Positions 15,474 to 23,457 of a DNA stretch of 64,000 bases are shown here, one piece after another. Source of the stretch: Cytophagaceae bacterium (GTDB lineage Bacteria > Bacteroidota > Bacteroidia > Cytophagales > Cyclobacteriaceae); the NCBI GenBank assembly GCA_006969745.1, contig CP030886.1, positions 3,197,234 to 3,261,233 on the forward strand, in the 5' to 3' direction. The notes beneath the pieces were generated by a model. The model was not told the DNA's origin, did no database searches, and saw nothing but the letters and a program-made list of their open reading frames with translations. The translations under genes and the position numbers were made by a program. Within the stretch, counting starts at the first letter, position 1. The number at the start of each line of letters is the position of its first letter.

Positions 15474-15842
15474 ATGCAAGTATTAAAAACAGAAACCCCA
15501 AACATAGCAGATAAGATCGATCAGTTTGAAGGAAGTATTTTCCTCAACGTCGGTCGGCAGATCCAACGGATATCACTCAAGAGTATCCAGTACATCAAAG
15601 GCTACGGAGACTATATGAAAGTAAAATGTGACAATGCTTCACACACGGTACATATCACCATGAAAAGTCTGGAGGAGACGTTACCATCAAGCGATTTTTA
15701 CCGCCTGCATAAGTCATACATCATTCGGTTGGATCAGATAGAAAAGGTAACATCCTCGCACGTGCAAATTGACGATACACACATACCAATCAGTAGAAAT
15801 TGCAAGCAGGAACTCTTGTCATTGATCCCCTGGATAAAATAA
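15474..15842 (+). CDS. Stand-alone LytTR DNA-binding protein
   Basis: 122 residues consisting almost entirely of a LytTR domain: IQRISLKSIQYIKGYGDYMKV, then SLEETLPSSDFYRLHKSYII, and VQIDDTHIPISRNCKQEL. There is no receiver or membrane domain, so its activity is either constitutive, set by abundance, or governed by an interacting protein. LytTR proteins bind paired direct repeats about 12 bases apart and commonly control adjacent genes. It is the last gene of the cluster and probably autoregulates it. A terminator follows. Confidence 0.92.
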   Translation: MQVLKTETPNIADKIDQFEGSIFLNVGRQIQRISLKSIQYIKGYGDYMKVKCDNASHTVHITMKSLEETLPSSDFYRLHKSYIIRLDQIEKVTSSHVQIDDTHIPISRNCKQELLSLIPWIK

Positions 15843-15867
15843 GAAATGTGTTTTTTGGTGGTAAGTC

Positions 15868-15898
15868 AGGGTGGCCTGTATGTGAGGTCACCCTTTTT
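15868..15898 (+). terminator. Rho-independent terminator after the LytTR gene
   Basis: AGGGTGGCCT, loop GTATGTG, AGGTCACCCT: a 10-bp stem with one G-U pair, followed by TTTT. Confidence 0.88.
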
Positions 15899-15968
15899 AA
15901 AAGAAGAAAACTATGACTCGTGTTGTGCAAATAGATGCGATTTAAATAAGCGAAATCCTCTTCAGATG

Positions 15969-15997
15969 ACCTACTTCGTAAATGGAGTAGGTTTTTT
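15969..15997 (+). terminator. Second terminator-like hairpin
   Basis: ACCTACT, a nine- to ten-base loop, AGTAGGT and a run of six T. It may back up the preceding terminator or end a short unseen transcript. Confidence 0.65.
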
Positions 15998-16097
15998 ATT
16001 GTTCATATGGTTTTGGTTTCAATTTTTGTGACTTTAGTCGAAATGAAACTGGATGATTTGAGAAAACATCTAAATTCGCCTCATAATTTCTTTTGGA

Positions 16098-16424
16098 ATG
16101 TTTCGTAAAGAGCATCTTCTGAATTATTTCGCTATCCTGCTGATGGGGTTGATAACACTCTCAGAGGTTAGCTTATTGCTGAGCGACGAGCAGGCAGAAG
16201 AGACCAAAGAAGAAAGAGAACTCAAGGAGGAAGTCAAAGAGAAAGAGACCGAACGCGAGATCGTTCTCTTATTAGGAAGCCTCGATTTAGGATCAGCTAC
16301 TCATTTTACCTTCCGATTTCTATCTCATTTAGCAAATGATTATCTGATTAAGCAACCTCATCGTCCCTTCACAGGAGCTTCATTTGTTATTGAGCACTGC
16401 TGCCTCAAAATCCCATTCTGTTAA
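16098..16424 (+). CDS. Small hypothetical protein with N-terminal membrane segment
   Basis: 108 residues, unrecognised. A hydrophobic segment (YFAILLMGLITLSEVSLLL) is followed by a highly charged stretch of Glu and Lys (residues 31-52), then a mixed region ending FVIEHCCLKIPFC with three cysteines. The hydrophobic start and clear junction with the flanking spacers favour a real gene. The charged run could also be chance, so confidence is moderate. It is 96 bases upstream of the SulP gene in the same direction, with two short dyads between. Confidence 0.45.
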   Translation: MFRKEHLLNYFAILLMGLITLSEVSLLLSDEQAEETKEERELKEEVKEKETEREIVLLLGSLDLGSATHFTFRFLSHLANDYLIKQPHRPFTGASFVIEHCCLKIPFC

Positions 16425-16425
16425 T

Positions 16426-16476
16426 TCAATAAAGTTTATTGACTAGTACATCTGTATTTCTCTCGCATTACGAGAG
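16426..16476. promoter_or_regulatory. Two short dyads between the small ORF and the SulP gene
   Basis: TCAATAAA-G-TTTATTGA is a perfect 17-base palindrome (16426-16442). CTCTCG-CATTA-CGAGAG is a perfect 6-bp hairpin (16460-16476). They lie 45-95 bases before ATG 16521. They could be an operator or leader structure of the transporter gene; no T-run follows. Confidence 0.35.
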
Positions 16477-16520
16477 CAAATACCCATTTCCTATTTCACA
16501 ACATTTGAATTAATAGAATC

Positions 16521-18227
16521 ATGAATGATCAATCTAAAAATATATTCGTGCATCTCAGAAGGGATGCACTAGCTGGTACTGTTACTGGTTTAATGGCTGT
16601 ACCATTGACCGTAGGCATATGTCTTATGTCAGATTATCCGGTAATGACCGGACTCTATACCGTGATTTTCGCCGGTATCGTCAGTTTTATCACTTACCTG
16701 TTCAGACCCGGAAACTATACAGGAATGCCCGGAGTTGCGGCAGGCTTAGCGCCTGCATTGGCGTTGGGGGTTAGTTCCTTTGGTATGGAGAACATGCCTT
16801 TTGTTATTGCGATAACTGCTCTTTTTCAGGCAGCAGTTTGGAAGTTTAAATGGGAGCGATACATCCTTCGGGTAGTACCTCACTATTTAGTCGAAGGACT
16901 TTTAGCGGGTGTCGGACTTAAAATTGCACTCAAGTTTGTCCCATTTCTGTATGATATAGAACACGAAACTAATACATGGCTAAATCTGGAGAGGGAAATT
17001 GTCATTGCGCTTAGTATCGTATCCTTCGTGTTATTTGTAATGCTTTATAAGTCTTATAAAAAGCGAATGCCCGCTCTACCCTATGTGGTGATCATGCTTA
17101 CTAGTTTTATACTCAGTTTCTTTCTGCCACTTCCCCGGGTTTCGATAGATTCCATTCCTTTTAGGTTGAGTGCACCACTCCCTCATTTAGATGGCATGGG
17201 GCAAAACGAAACCATTTTCATGCTCTTGAAGATGGTAGGCTTTGCACTGATGTTGGGTACTATTGATGTAATAGAGCAGGTGATGAGTCATGTGGCGATT
17301 GAAAAGATGGATCCTCGAAAGAGGAAAGCAAACACCAACAATGGATTGCTTCCAATCTGGATTGCAAATCTTGGAGCCACTTTTTTTGGAGGTATGACCA
17401 ACCTGGACGGACTTGCAAAGAGTACAACCAATACGGTGGCTGGAGCCGTCACTAAGCTTTCTAATTTATTTACCTCTTTGGTGCTTTTGGCGGTTGTTCT
17501 TTTTCCAGGCATTCTTGAGCACCTCCCCGAATATGCACTTGGGATCATCATGGTTTATTCCGGATGGAAAATGATAGCCAATATTGCCAATGTAAGGTCA
17601 GAAGGAAGGTATGCGCTGATCATGGCTGCTGTCTGCGGTATACTGGTCTTTGAGTTGGGAATATTTGAAGGGCTACTGCTTCTATTGGCGGTTCATGCAG
17701 GTATTCAGTATGTATTTATGCGAAGACTGGGACAATCAACCGGCGATATCTTGACACAGTTCAAAAACACCTTCAAACCGGATGTAGATCCTGTGTTGGA
17801 AAGTGCCGATCTTTTACAAGAGCCACAAGTGCCGATCTTGAACAAATGGGTACATGCAGTGAACAAGCATGACTTAAATGCACTAATGGATTTATATGCA
17901 GATGATGCTATGATGATTCCTGCATTCTCGTCTAAGATTCGAAAGTCGAAAACAGAAGTACGAGGATTGTATCATGATCTTTTTGAAAAAGATGATGTGC
18001 AAGTAACTCCTGTTGATATTGTAACACGGCGCATAAATGGTCTTAAAGTAGATAGTGGAGTTTATGAACTGATCTGGAAAAGTGAAGGCTTTGAGAAACG
18101 AAATAAGCTCAGGTTCTCATTTGTAATTCAGGATCAAAAGATCACAACGCATCATTCGAGTATTGAGCCGGGAGATCAGCTATCCATTGATCATCCGGAA
18201 GCCTACGATGAGAGTTTCAGTATTTAA
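16521..18227 (+). CDS. SulP-family anion transporter with C-terminal SnoaL/NTF2-like domain
   Basis: 568 residues. Residues 1 to about 400 are a SulP membrane domain: the N-terminal DALAGTVTGLMAVPLTVGICLMSDYPVMTGLYTVIFAG segment, the GMPGVAAGLAPALALG loop, and about 11-12 hydrophobic helices. SulP proteins carry sulfate, bicarbonate or other anions and usually end in a STAS domain. Here residues 438-555 instead read as an NTF2/SnoaL-like cone (LNKWVHAVNKHDLNALMDLYADDAMMIP, GLYHDLF, LKVDSGVYELIWKSEGF, LRFSFVIQDQKI). No STAS motif was found. The substrate is unknown. The gene is followed by a terminator. Confidence 0.9.
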   Translation: MNDQSKNIFVHLRRDALAGTVTGLMAVPLTVGICLMSDYPVMTGLYTVIFAGIVSFITYLFRPGNYTGMPGVAAGLAPALALGVSSFGMENMPFVIAITALFQAAVWKFKWERYILRVVPHYLVEGLLAGVGLKIALKFVPFLYDIEHETNTWLNLEREIVIALSIVSFVLFVMLYKSYKKRMPALPYVVIMLTSFILSFFLPLPRVSIDSIPFRLSAPLPHLDGMGQNETIFMLLKMVGFALMLGTIDVIEQVMSHVAIEKMDPRKRKANTNNGLLPIWIANLGATFFGGMTNLDGLAKSTTNTVAGAVTKLSNLFTSLVLLAVVLFPGILEHLPEYALGIIMVYSGWKMIANIANVRSEGRYALIMAAVCGILVFELGIFEGLLLLLAVHAGIQYVFMRRLGQSTGDILTQFKNTFKPDVDPVLESADLLQEPQVPILNKWVHAVNKHDLNALMDLYADDAMMIPAFSSKIRKSKTEVRGLYHDLFEKDDVQVTPVDIVTRRINGLKVDSGVYELIWKSEGFEKRNKLRFSFVIQDQKITTHHSSIEPGDQLSIDHPEAYDESFSI

Positions 18228-18247
18228 TTCCCCTAATTGGACCAAGG

Positions 18248-18279
18248 AACCTGCTTCATGATTGAGGTAGGTTTTTTTA
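18248..18279 (+). terminator. Terminator after the SulP gene
   Basis: AACCTGCTTC, loop ATGATT, GAGGTAGGTT: a 10-bp stem with two G-U pairs followed by T residues. It slightly overlaps the 3' end of the converging gene. Confidence 0.75.
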
Positions 18280-19065
18280 GAATGTAACCTCCAGAGCTGA
18301 AAAAGTGTTGAGCCAGAATTTATCAATAGGCACCAATGGTGCATAGTCATAAATCACCTGTAGATTAACAGCAAAGGCAATGTTTTCAGTGAATGAATAG
18401 GAGAAGCTTGTAGATCCGGCCCAGCGAGGGTTGTTAAAGATCTCACGAAAATCATCCTGAAAGTAGAGCGCTCCCTCAAACCGAATTTTTTCTGATAATT
18501 CCCTCTTGGTACTTAGGTAGATGTTAAGTTTTAAGACTTCATTTTGGACTTCCGGTGTTTGCGCCGGAATCCTTTCGAGCGGGACGCCTCTGTAATCCCA
18601 CAACTCATATTCATAAAACGGGCCAATACCTGCAAAGGCTCCTCCTTTTTGCGTTTTAAAGATTTTGTATCTGAGATTGGACCCAATGGCAAATTTCTGA
18701 CTGAGTCCTCTGGCTTCCGCCCATTGATATTGAACGTAGTGTTCCAAAACGAACGGATTGTCATAAAATGTTTTGAATTTTCCATACATGAAGCCACCGC
18801 TGAGAATGGTTTCACTTCCATCTCTGGTCAGCTCAAATTTATTGGCCACCGTAATCCCGTGATTTTTAAATCGGAAGGCTACATCTGCCCGGTTGGTCAC
18901 TTCTACATAGAGCTGTCGTTGTGTCTTTATTTCGAGCGAAGGAGCAACCGATCCTTTAAAGTGCCTGGTAGTATCAAAAATGACAACAAAACTTTCTGGA
19001 AACAGTAGTTGAGCATTAACCATCACTGGAAGGCTAAGTACAATCAGTAAAAGGATTCGCTTCAT
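18277..19065 (-). CDS. DUF481-like outer-membrane beta-barrel protein
   Basis: 262 residues with signal peptide MKRILLLIVLSLPVMVNAQ. The mature protein is a run of amphipathic strands (YKIFKTQKGGAFAGIGPFYEYELWDY, LKLNIYLSTKRELSEKIRFEGALYFQDD, FAVNLQVIYDYAPLVPIDKFWLNTFSALEVTF) ending in Phe. The closing Pro-x-D-K/x-W/F-x-N-T pattern is typical of the DUF481/YdiY barrel family, whose role is not established. It is transcribed alone, downstream of the 19175-19903 gene on the same strand, but a terminator separates them. Confidence 0.75.
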   Translation of the reverse strand: MKRILLLIVLSLPVMVNAQLLFPESFVVIFDTTRHFKGSVAPSLEIKTQRQLYVEVTNRADVAFRFKNHGITVANKFELTRDGSETILSGGFMYGKFKTFYDNPFVLEHYVQYQWAEARGLSQKFAIGSNLRYKIFKTQKGGAFAGIGPFYEYELWDYRGVPLERIPAQTPEVQNEVLKLNIYLSTKRELSEKIRFEGALYFQDDFREIFNNPRWAGSTSFSYSFTENIAFAVNLQVIYDYAPLVPIDKFWLNTFSALEVTF

Positions 19066-19097
19066 CTTTTTTTATTAAAGCTAATCCAGAAGTACAC

Positions 19098-19126
19098 AAA
19101 AAACCGGCTCGCATTGCGAGCCGGCC
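19098..19126 (-). terminator. Rho-independent terminator of the 19175-19903 gene
   Basis: Read on the minus strand: CCGGCTCGC, loop AAT, GCGAGCCGG followed by six T. The stem is 9 bp and GC-rich. Confidence 0.9.
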
Positions 19127-19174
19127 ATCATTTAGAACCCTATTACTGTTAACTAAGTGTAGAACATACGAAGG

Positions 19175-19903
19175 TCAGATCGAGATTGGATTTTCATCAC
19201 CCTCACTTCTTGACTTTCGTGCACGGGCTACAGCCATTATTTCGGTTGTTATGGCATTCACCTGACTGATGAGGTTGCTATGAGTACCGGGATCTGTCTC
19301 TTCAAGAATAGCAAGAGCATCCAACAAAATATTCACATGTGGAATGGTTTTGCTTTTAGCCTCTTTGAGTGTAGGGTAGTTTTTCAGCGTATCTTCATTC
19401 AATCGATCATTATAAATGCTCGCAAAGTTTTCCTGCGATTGCTTTAACTCTTCGTACAATCCATCCGCGTGCATCGCAGCAAGGGCACTTATGTTTTCAG
19501 GTTTATCAAGTTCTGTAAAAAGAGCCTCCATTTTTCCGCTCTGTTCGTTGTACCCAAGCAGGTAGAGCCTGGTGCCGGCTTGTTGGATGATCGGCCAGAT
19601 TTGTGAATAGGCTTCCTTCAAAGTTGGATTTGTGCGTCGCTTGTAAGCATCTATCAGGTCTTTGAATCCAATAAATAGATCATCACGTGCTGCGTCGGCT
19701 TCAGCGACATCATCCACCAGTTTATTTACACGCACTGCCGTGATGGCCTGATTGAGCTGTGTGATATCAGTAGTGATAAGCCCGGTGATACGTGCAATGA
19801 AAGGGTCTGCTGTGGAAAGTGTGGCGGTAGCCGCTACATACTTACTAGCTGTTTCAGCTAGTTCTGCAGGCATAAGAAAGCTGGTTCTTAGTTTTTTAAT
19901 CAT
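19175..19903 (-). CDS. DUF6261-like helical protein of unknown function
   Basis: 242 residues, mostly alpha-helical, with no signal peptide or membrane segment. The pattern of RDDLFIGFKDLIDAYKRRTNP, AYSQIWPIIQQAGTRLYLLGYNEQSGKMEALFTEL, and ENFASIYNDRLNED resembles the Bacteroidota DUF6261 family (about 230 residues, related in style to proteins next to insertion or recombination sites). The match is from memory of the family and not certain. It ends at a strong terminator. A 470-base spacer without genes lies upstream. Confidence 0.6.
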   Translation of the reverse strand: MIKKLRTSFLMPAELAETASKYVAATATLSTADPFIARITGLITTDITQLNQAITAVRVNKLVDDVAEADAARDDLFIGFKDLIDAYKRRTNPTLKEAYSQIWPIIQQAGTRLYLLGYNEQSGKMEALFTELDKPENISALAAMHADGLYEELKQSQENFASIYNDRLNEDTLKNYPTLKEAKSKTIPHVNILLDALAILEETDPGTHSNLISQVNAITTEIMAVARARKSRSEGDENPISI

Positions 19904-20373
19904 AATGGTGTGTTTTTAATAAAAAATGAATGAGACAATGATAGAAGGGATATTCGAGGTAGAAAGCTGTGAGCTGGAAGAAAACGGTTTTGTATACCAG
20001 AAGTACACATCTAGCGCTCACTTCAGCTGATGGGAAGGAAAAAAATGTTGGCGACGAGTAAAAAATGCGAAGAAATAGAAACCAGAAATTACTTCTGCTA
20101 CGGCAGGCGTTTTAGTCGGGGAAAGGAAATTTGATGGAGTTCTTCAGTTGATTTATAGGAAGCCACGGTTTTTTTGGACTTCTTCAGATGTTTTGGTTTG
20201 GGAAAAGATTTGCGTGGGGTTTTACGGGTGATTGAGGGTTCAACATGACTTTCTAATGTTATTATCATAACCATTATTTATACGTCACCCCGAGCCTATC
20301 TTTGGGAGGCAGGTTTCGCATGACTTTCTTGGTTTTAGCGCAGATTGATTTTTTGATAATAGAAAATAAAACT
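19904..20373. other. 470-base non-coding spacer with one REP-like copy
   Basis: No gene was found. The part nearest 20374 holds a REP-like copy (20284-20323) and a partial fragment ending CATGACTTTC (about 20238-20254). The rest is low-complexity sequence with recurring CTTCAG words and no clear structure. Confidence 0.6.
20284..20323. repeat. REP-like palindromic repeat, copy D
   Basis: GTCACCCCGAGCCTATC at the left and GGCAGGTTTCGCATGAC at the right. This is close to copy A at 13090-13131, differing at a few positions in the left arm. Confidence 0.65.
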
Positions 20374-22539
20374 CTAATGGATCGAATGATCCTGCACTTT
20401 GAGCTCTGCTCTCCTGTTTTTGGAATGATCGTCTTCTTCACACTCTACACCGCTGCTACATTTATTTAGTAGCAGCTCTTCTCCAAACGCAATACCTTGG
20501 ATGCGCCATTTTGGAATTCCCCTTGAATTGAAATACTTAACGAGTTTGTTTAGTCTATTCTGAGACAATCTCTTATTGTAGGTCTCCGTTCCTCTTGCAT
20601 CTGCATGAGCTGCAATGTTGAGAATTGATTCTGGAAATCTCTTCAAAGTCCTCACCAGTTGATTGAGTTCTTCATAGTGAGATTGACGAATATCGGAGGA
20701 GTTGAACTCGAAGTAGGTCACGACTTTATCCACGAACTCTTCTTCAAGCAGAATGTCATTCAGCAATTCTCCACTAAAAATATCAAGCGTATTAATTGAA
20801 AACCCATTGGATATAAACCCATCGTGGCTAGCCGATATTTTGTATCTAGTATTTGGGGTCAGTACAAATTCATAATTCCCTGATTTATCTGTCACGAAGG
20901 ATTCTGTCACTCCATTGTCCAGATCTTCCAGTATTACGGTTACTTCAGATATAAGCTTCTGTGTCTCATTGCTGTACAATTTCCCTTTTGCATAGAGGTC
21001 ATCTTCCCACATACTTAGTCTCAATGTATCGTAGTTGATTCGGGAATCCAGTGTGCTGAATTCTTCACTGTATAAGCTGGAGTGACCTTCTTTTTCAATG
21101 TAAATGCTGTAGTCTGAATCATAAGGTACTTTAATCGGGAAGCTGCCCACCGAATCAGTCGTATAAACCCAAAAGTCTGAACCATCCACTTGAGTGATTT
21201 TCACTTTGGCTCCATCCACAGGCCTACCGGTCTGCCGGGTGACTACTTTTCCTACACCTGCGTACATGATGGTCCTGAAACTGTAAATATCGTCTCCACC
21301 ATTTCCACCCAACCTGTTGGATGAGAAATAGCCTTTGCGTCCGCTTTCATCCATGTTCAAACTAAAGTCGTCTGAGATGGAATTAATTGGAGATCCCATG
21401 TTTTTTGGCTTGGATAGTTTATTGTTTTTAAAGCTGCTGACGAAGATGTCCAGCCCGCCGAATCCTCCCAGACCTGTTGACGAAAAGTAAAGTGTAGTAT
21501 CATTGAAAACGGTAGGGAAAAGTTCATTTCCTGAGGTGTTTATTGAAGCTCCCAGATTTTCGGGAGTACTCCAGGTGCCGTCGTAGTTATAACTGATGTA
21601 AAGATCTGCGCCACCAAAACCGCCCGGCATATCTGAAGAGAAGAACATGACTGTTCCATTGGAATTCAGCGAAGGATGACCGACAGAGTACGAATCACTG
21701 TTGTGTTCGAAGGGTTTGATGTTGACCCAGGCAAGCGGGTTTTCACAATCTGCCAAAAAGATCTTAAGGTTTACCCGATTAGTACCTTTCGACCTTTTAG
21801 AATCTCTCAAATCATTTCGTGTAAAAGCCACGTTACTTTCATTATTATAAAATGAAAGCGGACCATCATGGAAGTATGGCTTCAAATCCTCGTCGTACGT
21901 CAACTGATTGACCACTCCACTATCTAGCGTGAAATACCGCAGCATCCCTTCACCTTCATTAGAGGCTGTAGCTGGCTGATGCTGAATGTATCGCTCCGTT
22001 TGTCTGGCAGACAAGAAAATCATGGCGCCATTGAATGGCTGAAGTGAAAAATCCGATTGCTTAGAGTTGTGAATGAAATTTTCAATCTCATATACAGAGT
22101 CGCGTTTGTAGTAGCTGATGTTGTTTAAAAAATGGAGCTTGGATGCTATTTCTTCATTGTATTCATACTGAAGAATTCTGGTGTACCATTCCTTTGCCAA
22201 ATCGGACTTTCCATTTCTGCGCAGCACCTCAGCGTAGAGCATGTTCATTTCCATATTTGCATCCGGATTAGATACAAGGCTTCTTAGCCAGACCTCTGAT
22301 GCATCAGTTTCATTGAGCTGCAGATAGCTTTTAGCAATTTTGAATTGAGAATCCGTATCGCCAGGTCTTTTTTCAAGCGATTTTTCGAAGAAATGAATGG
22401 CATTTCTAAAGTCAAGTTGCTCATAAAACTCATTCGCAACCTGACGGTCTCCGCGGAATAAATCAAGCGCGTTTTTCCCCTGCCCAAAAGATAAACAAGC
22501 TATTAGAAAGATGACGATATAGTGATAAAATCGATTCAT
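20374..22539 (-). CDS. PorE-like OmpA-family protein (TPR, beta-propeller, CRD, OmpA)
   Basis: 721 residues with an N-terminal signal peptide. In order: TPR repeats (about 30-140; FYEQLDFRNAIHFFEKSLEKRPGD), a WD40/PD40-like beta-propeller (about 160-440; repeated FFSSDMPGGFGGADLYIS, YFSSTGLGGFGGLDIF, YFSSNRLGGNGGDDIY), a carboxypeptidase-regulatory-like beta domain (about 440-600), and a C-terminal OmpA peptidoglycan-binding domain (YFEFNSSDIR, HADARGTETYNKRLSQNR, KNRRAEL). This is the PorE architecture, which links the T9SS trans-envelope complex to peptidoglycan. The gene begins exactly where porP ends, so the two are one operon. Confidence 0.92.
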   Translation of the reverse strand: MNRFYHYIVIFLIACLSFGQGKNALDLFRGDRQVANEFYEQLDFRNAIHFFEKSLEKRPGDTDSQFKIAKSYLQLNETDASEVWLRSLVSNPDANMEMNMLYAEVLRRNGKSDLAKEWYTRILQYEYNEEIASKLHFLNNISYYKRDSVYEIENFIHNSKQSDFSLQPFNGAMIFLSARQTERYIQHQPATASNEGEGMLRYFTLDSGVVNQLTYDEDLKPYFHDGPLSFYNNESNVAFTRNDLRDSKRSKGTNRVNLKIFLADCENPLAWVNIKPFEHNSDSYSVGHPSLNSNGTVMFFSSDMPGGFGGADLYISYNYDGTWSTPENLGASINTSGNELFPTVFNDTTLYFSSTGLGGFGGLDIFVSSFKNNKLSKPKNMGSPINSISDDFSLNMDESGRKGYFSSNRLGGNGGDDIYSFRTIMYAGVGKVVTRQTGRPVDGAKVKITQVDGSDFWVYTTDSVGSFPIKVPYDSDYSIYIEKEGHSSLYSEEFSTLDSRINYDTLRLSMWEDDLYAKGKLYSNETQKLISEVTVILEDLDNGVTESFVTDKSGNYEFVLTPNTRYKISASHDGFISNGFSINTLDIFSGELLNDILLEEEFVDKVVTYFEFNSSDIRQSHYEELNQLVRTLKRFPESILNIAAHADARGTETYNKRLSQNRLNKLVKYFNSRGIPKWRIQGIAFGEELLLNKCSSGVECEEDDHSKNRRAELKVQDHSIH

Positions 22540-23457
22540 TTAAAAGTACCTTGGACTTACAAGTCTGTATTTAGTGAACTTAAACCTGAAGTTGACTAAT
22601 ATTTCATGTGTGCCCACACCCACCTCTCTCAATTCTCCTTTTTCCAATGCATAGGAATAGCCAATCAACATTTGATCAGAAACTCGAAATTCGGTGAGCA
22701 GGTTTATCCCGGGGAATTTGTAAGAAGCACCAATCCACAAAAGATCGTCGAGCTGAATACTGCCATTCAAATCTATATCTGTGGCTTGCCCATCAAGAAG
22801 TTTGAAGAGAAAATTAGGCTTAAACTTAAGTAATGGATTAATGGTAAAAACATATCCGCCATGCACCAGAAAGGGGATAGATTGTTTTACAGTAGTGAAA
22901 TTATCTCCACGATCGAAGACATTGTTCATCATGTGAGGCATGCCTATGCCGGCAAAGTATTTCTCTGTTCTATAAAAGATACCAAAGCCAACGTTAGGTC
23001 GTGTTTGCACCACATTGGTGTCAAAAAATGGATCATTCGGTTGAAAACTGTTGAGGTCAGCATAATTAGCCTTGTAGTTTATCATCCCAAATTGAAGTCC
23101 GAAGGACAGGGAGTGTAGTCCATCTTCATCAAAGAAAATGCGATATGCGCCTACTCCATGAAACCCGGTTTGACTTATTACCCCTATCTGATCGCGAATG
23201 AACAAAGCGCCACCGGCCAGACTCTTTGTCCACAAGGGAGAATGAATTGAAAACGTCTGAGTGTTTGGGGCCCCTTCCAACCCAACATTTTGGAAACGGG
23301 TGATGAATGAGGCACTTAGGAGGTTGTGAGATCCTGCATATGCAGGATTTATGGCAAGCGGATTAAACATGTATTGAGCAAAACTTGCCGTCTGCTGACC
23401 ATGCGAAGCAAGGCAGGTGGCGAGTAAAAAGATGAAGACCAGTTTTCTTTTCATCAA
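22540..23457 (-). CDS. PorP/SprF-family T9SS outer-membrane protein
   Basis: 305 residues with signal peptide MMKRKLVFIFLLATCLASHGQ. The family hallmark follows at once: FAQYMFNPLAINPAYAGSHNLLSASFITRFQNVGLEGAP, then HSLSFGLQFGMINY and a barrel to the C-terminus (VGVGTHEILVNFRFKF). PorP/SprF proteins are 14-strand outer-membrane barrels; in type B substrates the companion SprF-like protein helps secrete or anchor the adjacent large adhesin. The start overlaps the adhesin stop by four bases (ATGA), and the porE-like gene follows without a gap. Confidence 0.95.
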   Translation of the reverse strand: MMKRKLVFIFLLATCLASHGQQTASFAQYMFNPLAINPAYAGSHNLLSASFITRFQNVGLEGAPNTQTFSIHSPLWTKSLAGGALFIRDQIGVISQTGFHGVGAYRIFFDEDGLHSLSFGLQFGMINYKANYADLNSFQPNDPFFDTNVVQTRPNVGFGIFYRTEKYFAGIGMPHMMNNVFDRGDNFTTVKQSIPFLVHGGYVFTINPLLKFKPNFLFKLLDGQATDIDLNGSIQLDDLLWIGASYKFPGINLLTEFRVSDQMLIGYSYALEKGELREVGVGTHEILVNFRFKFTKYRLVSPRYF

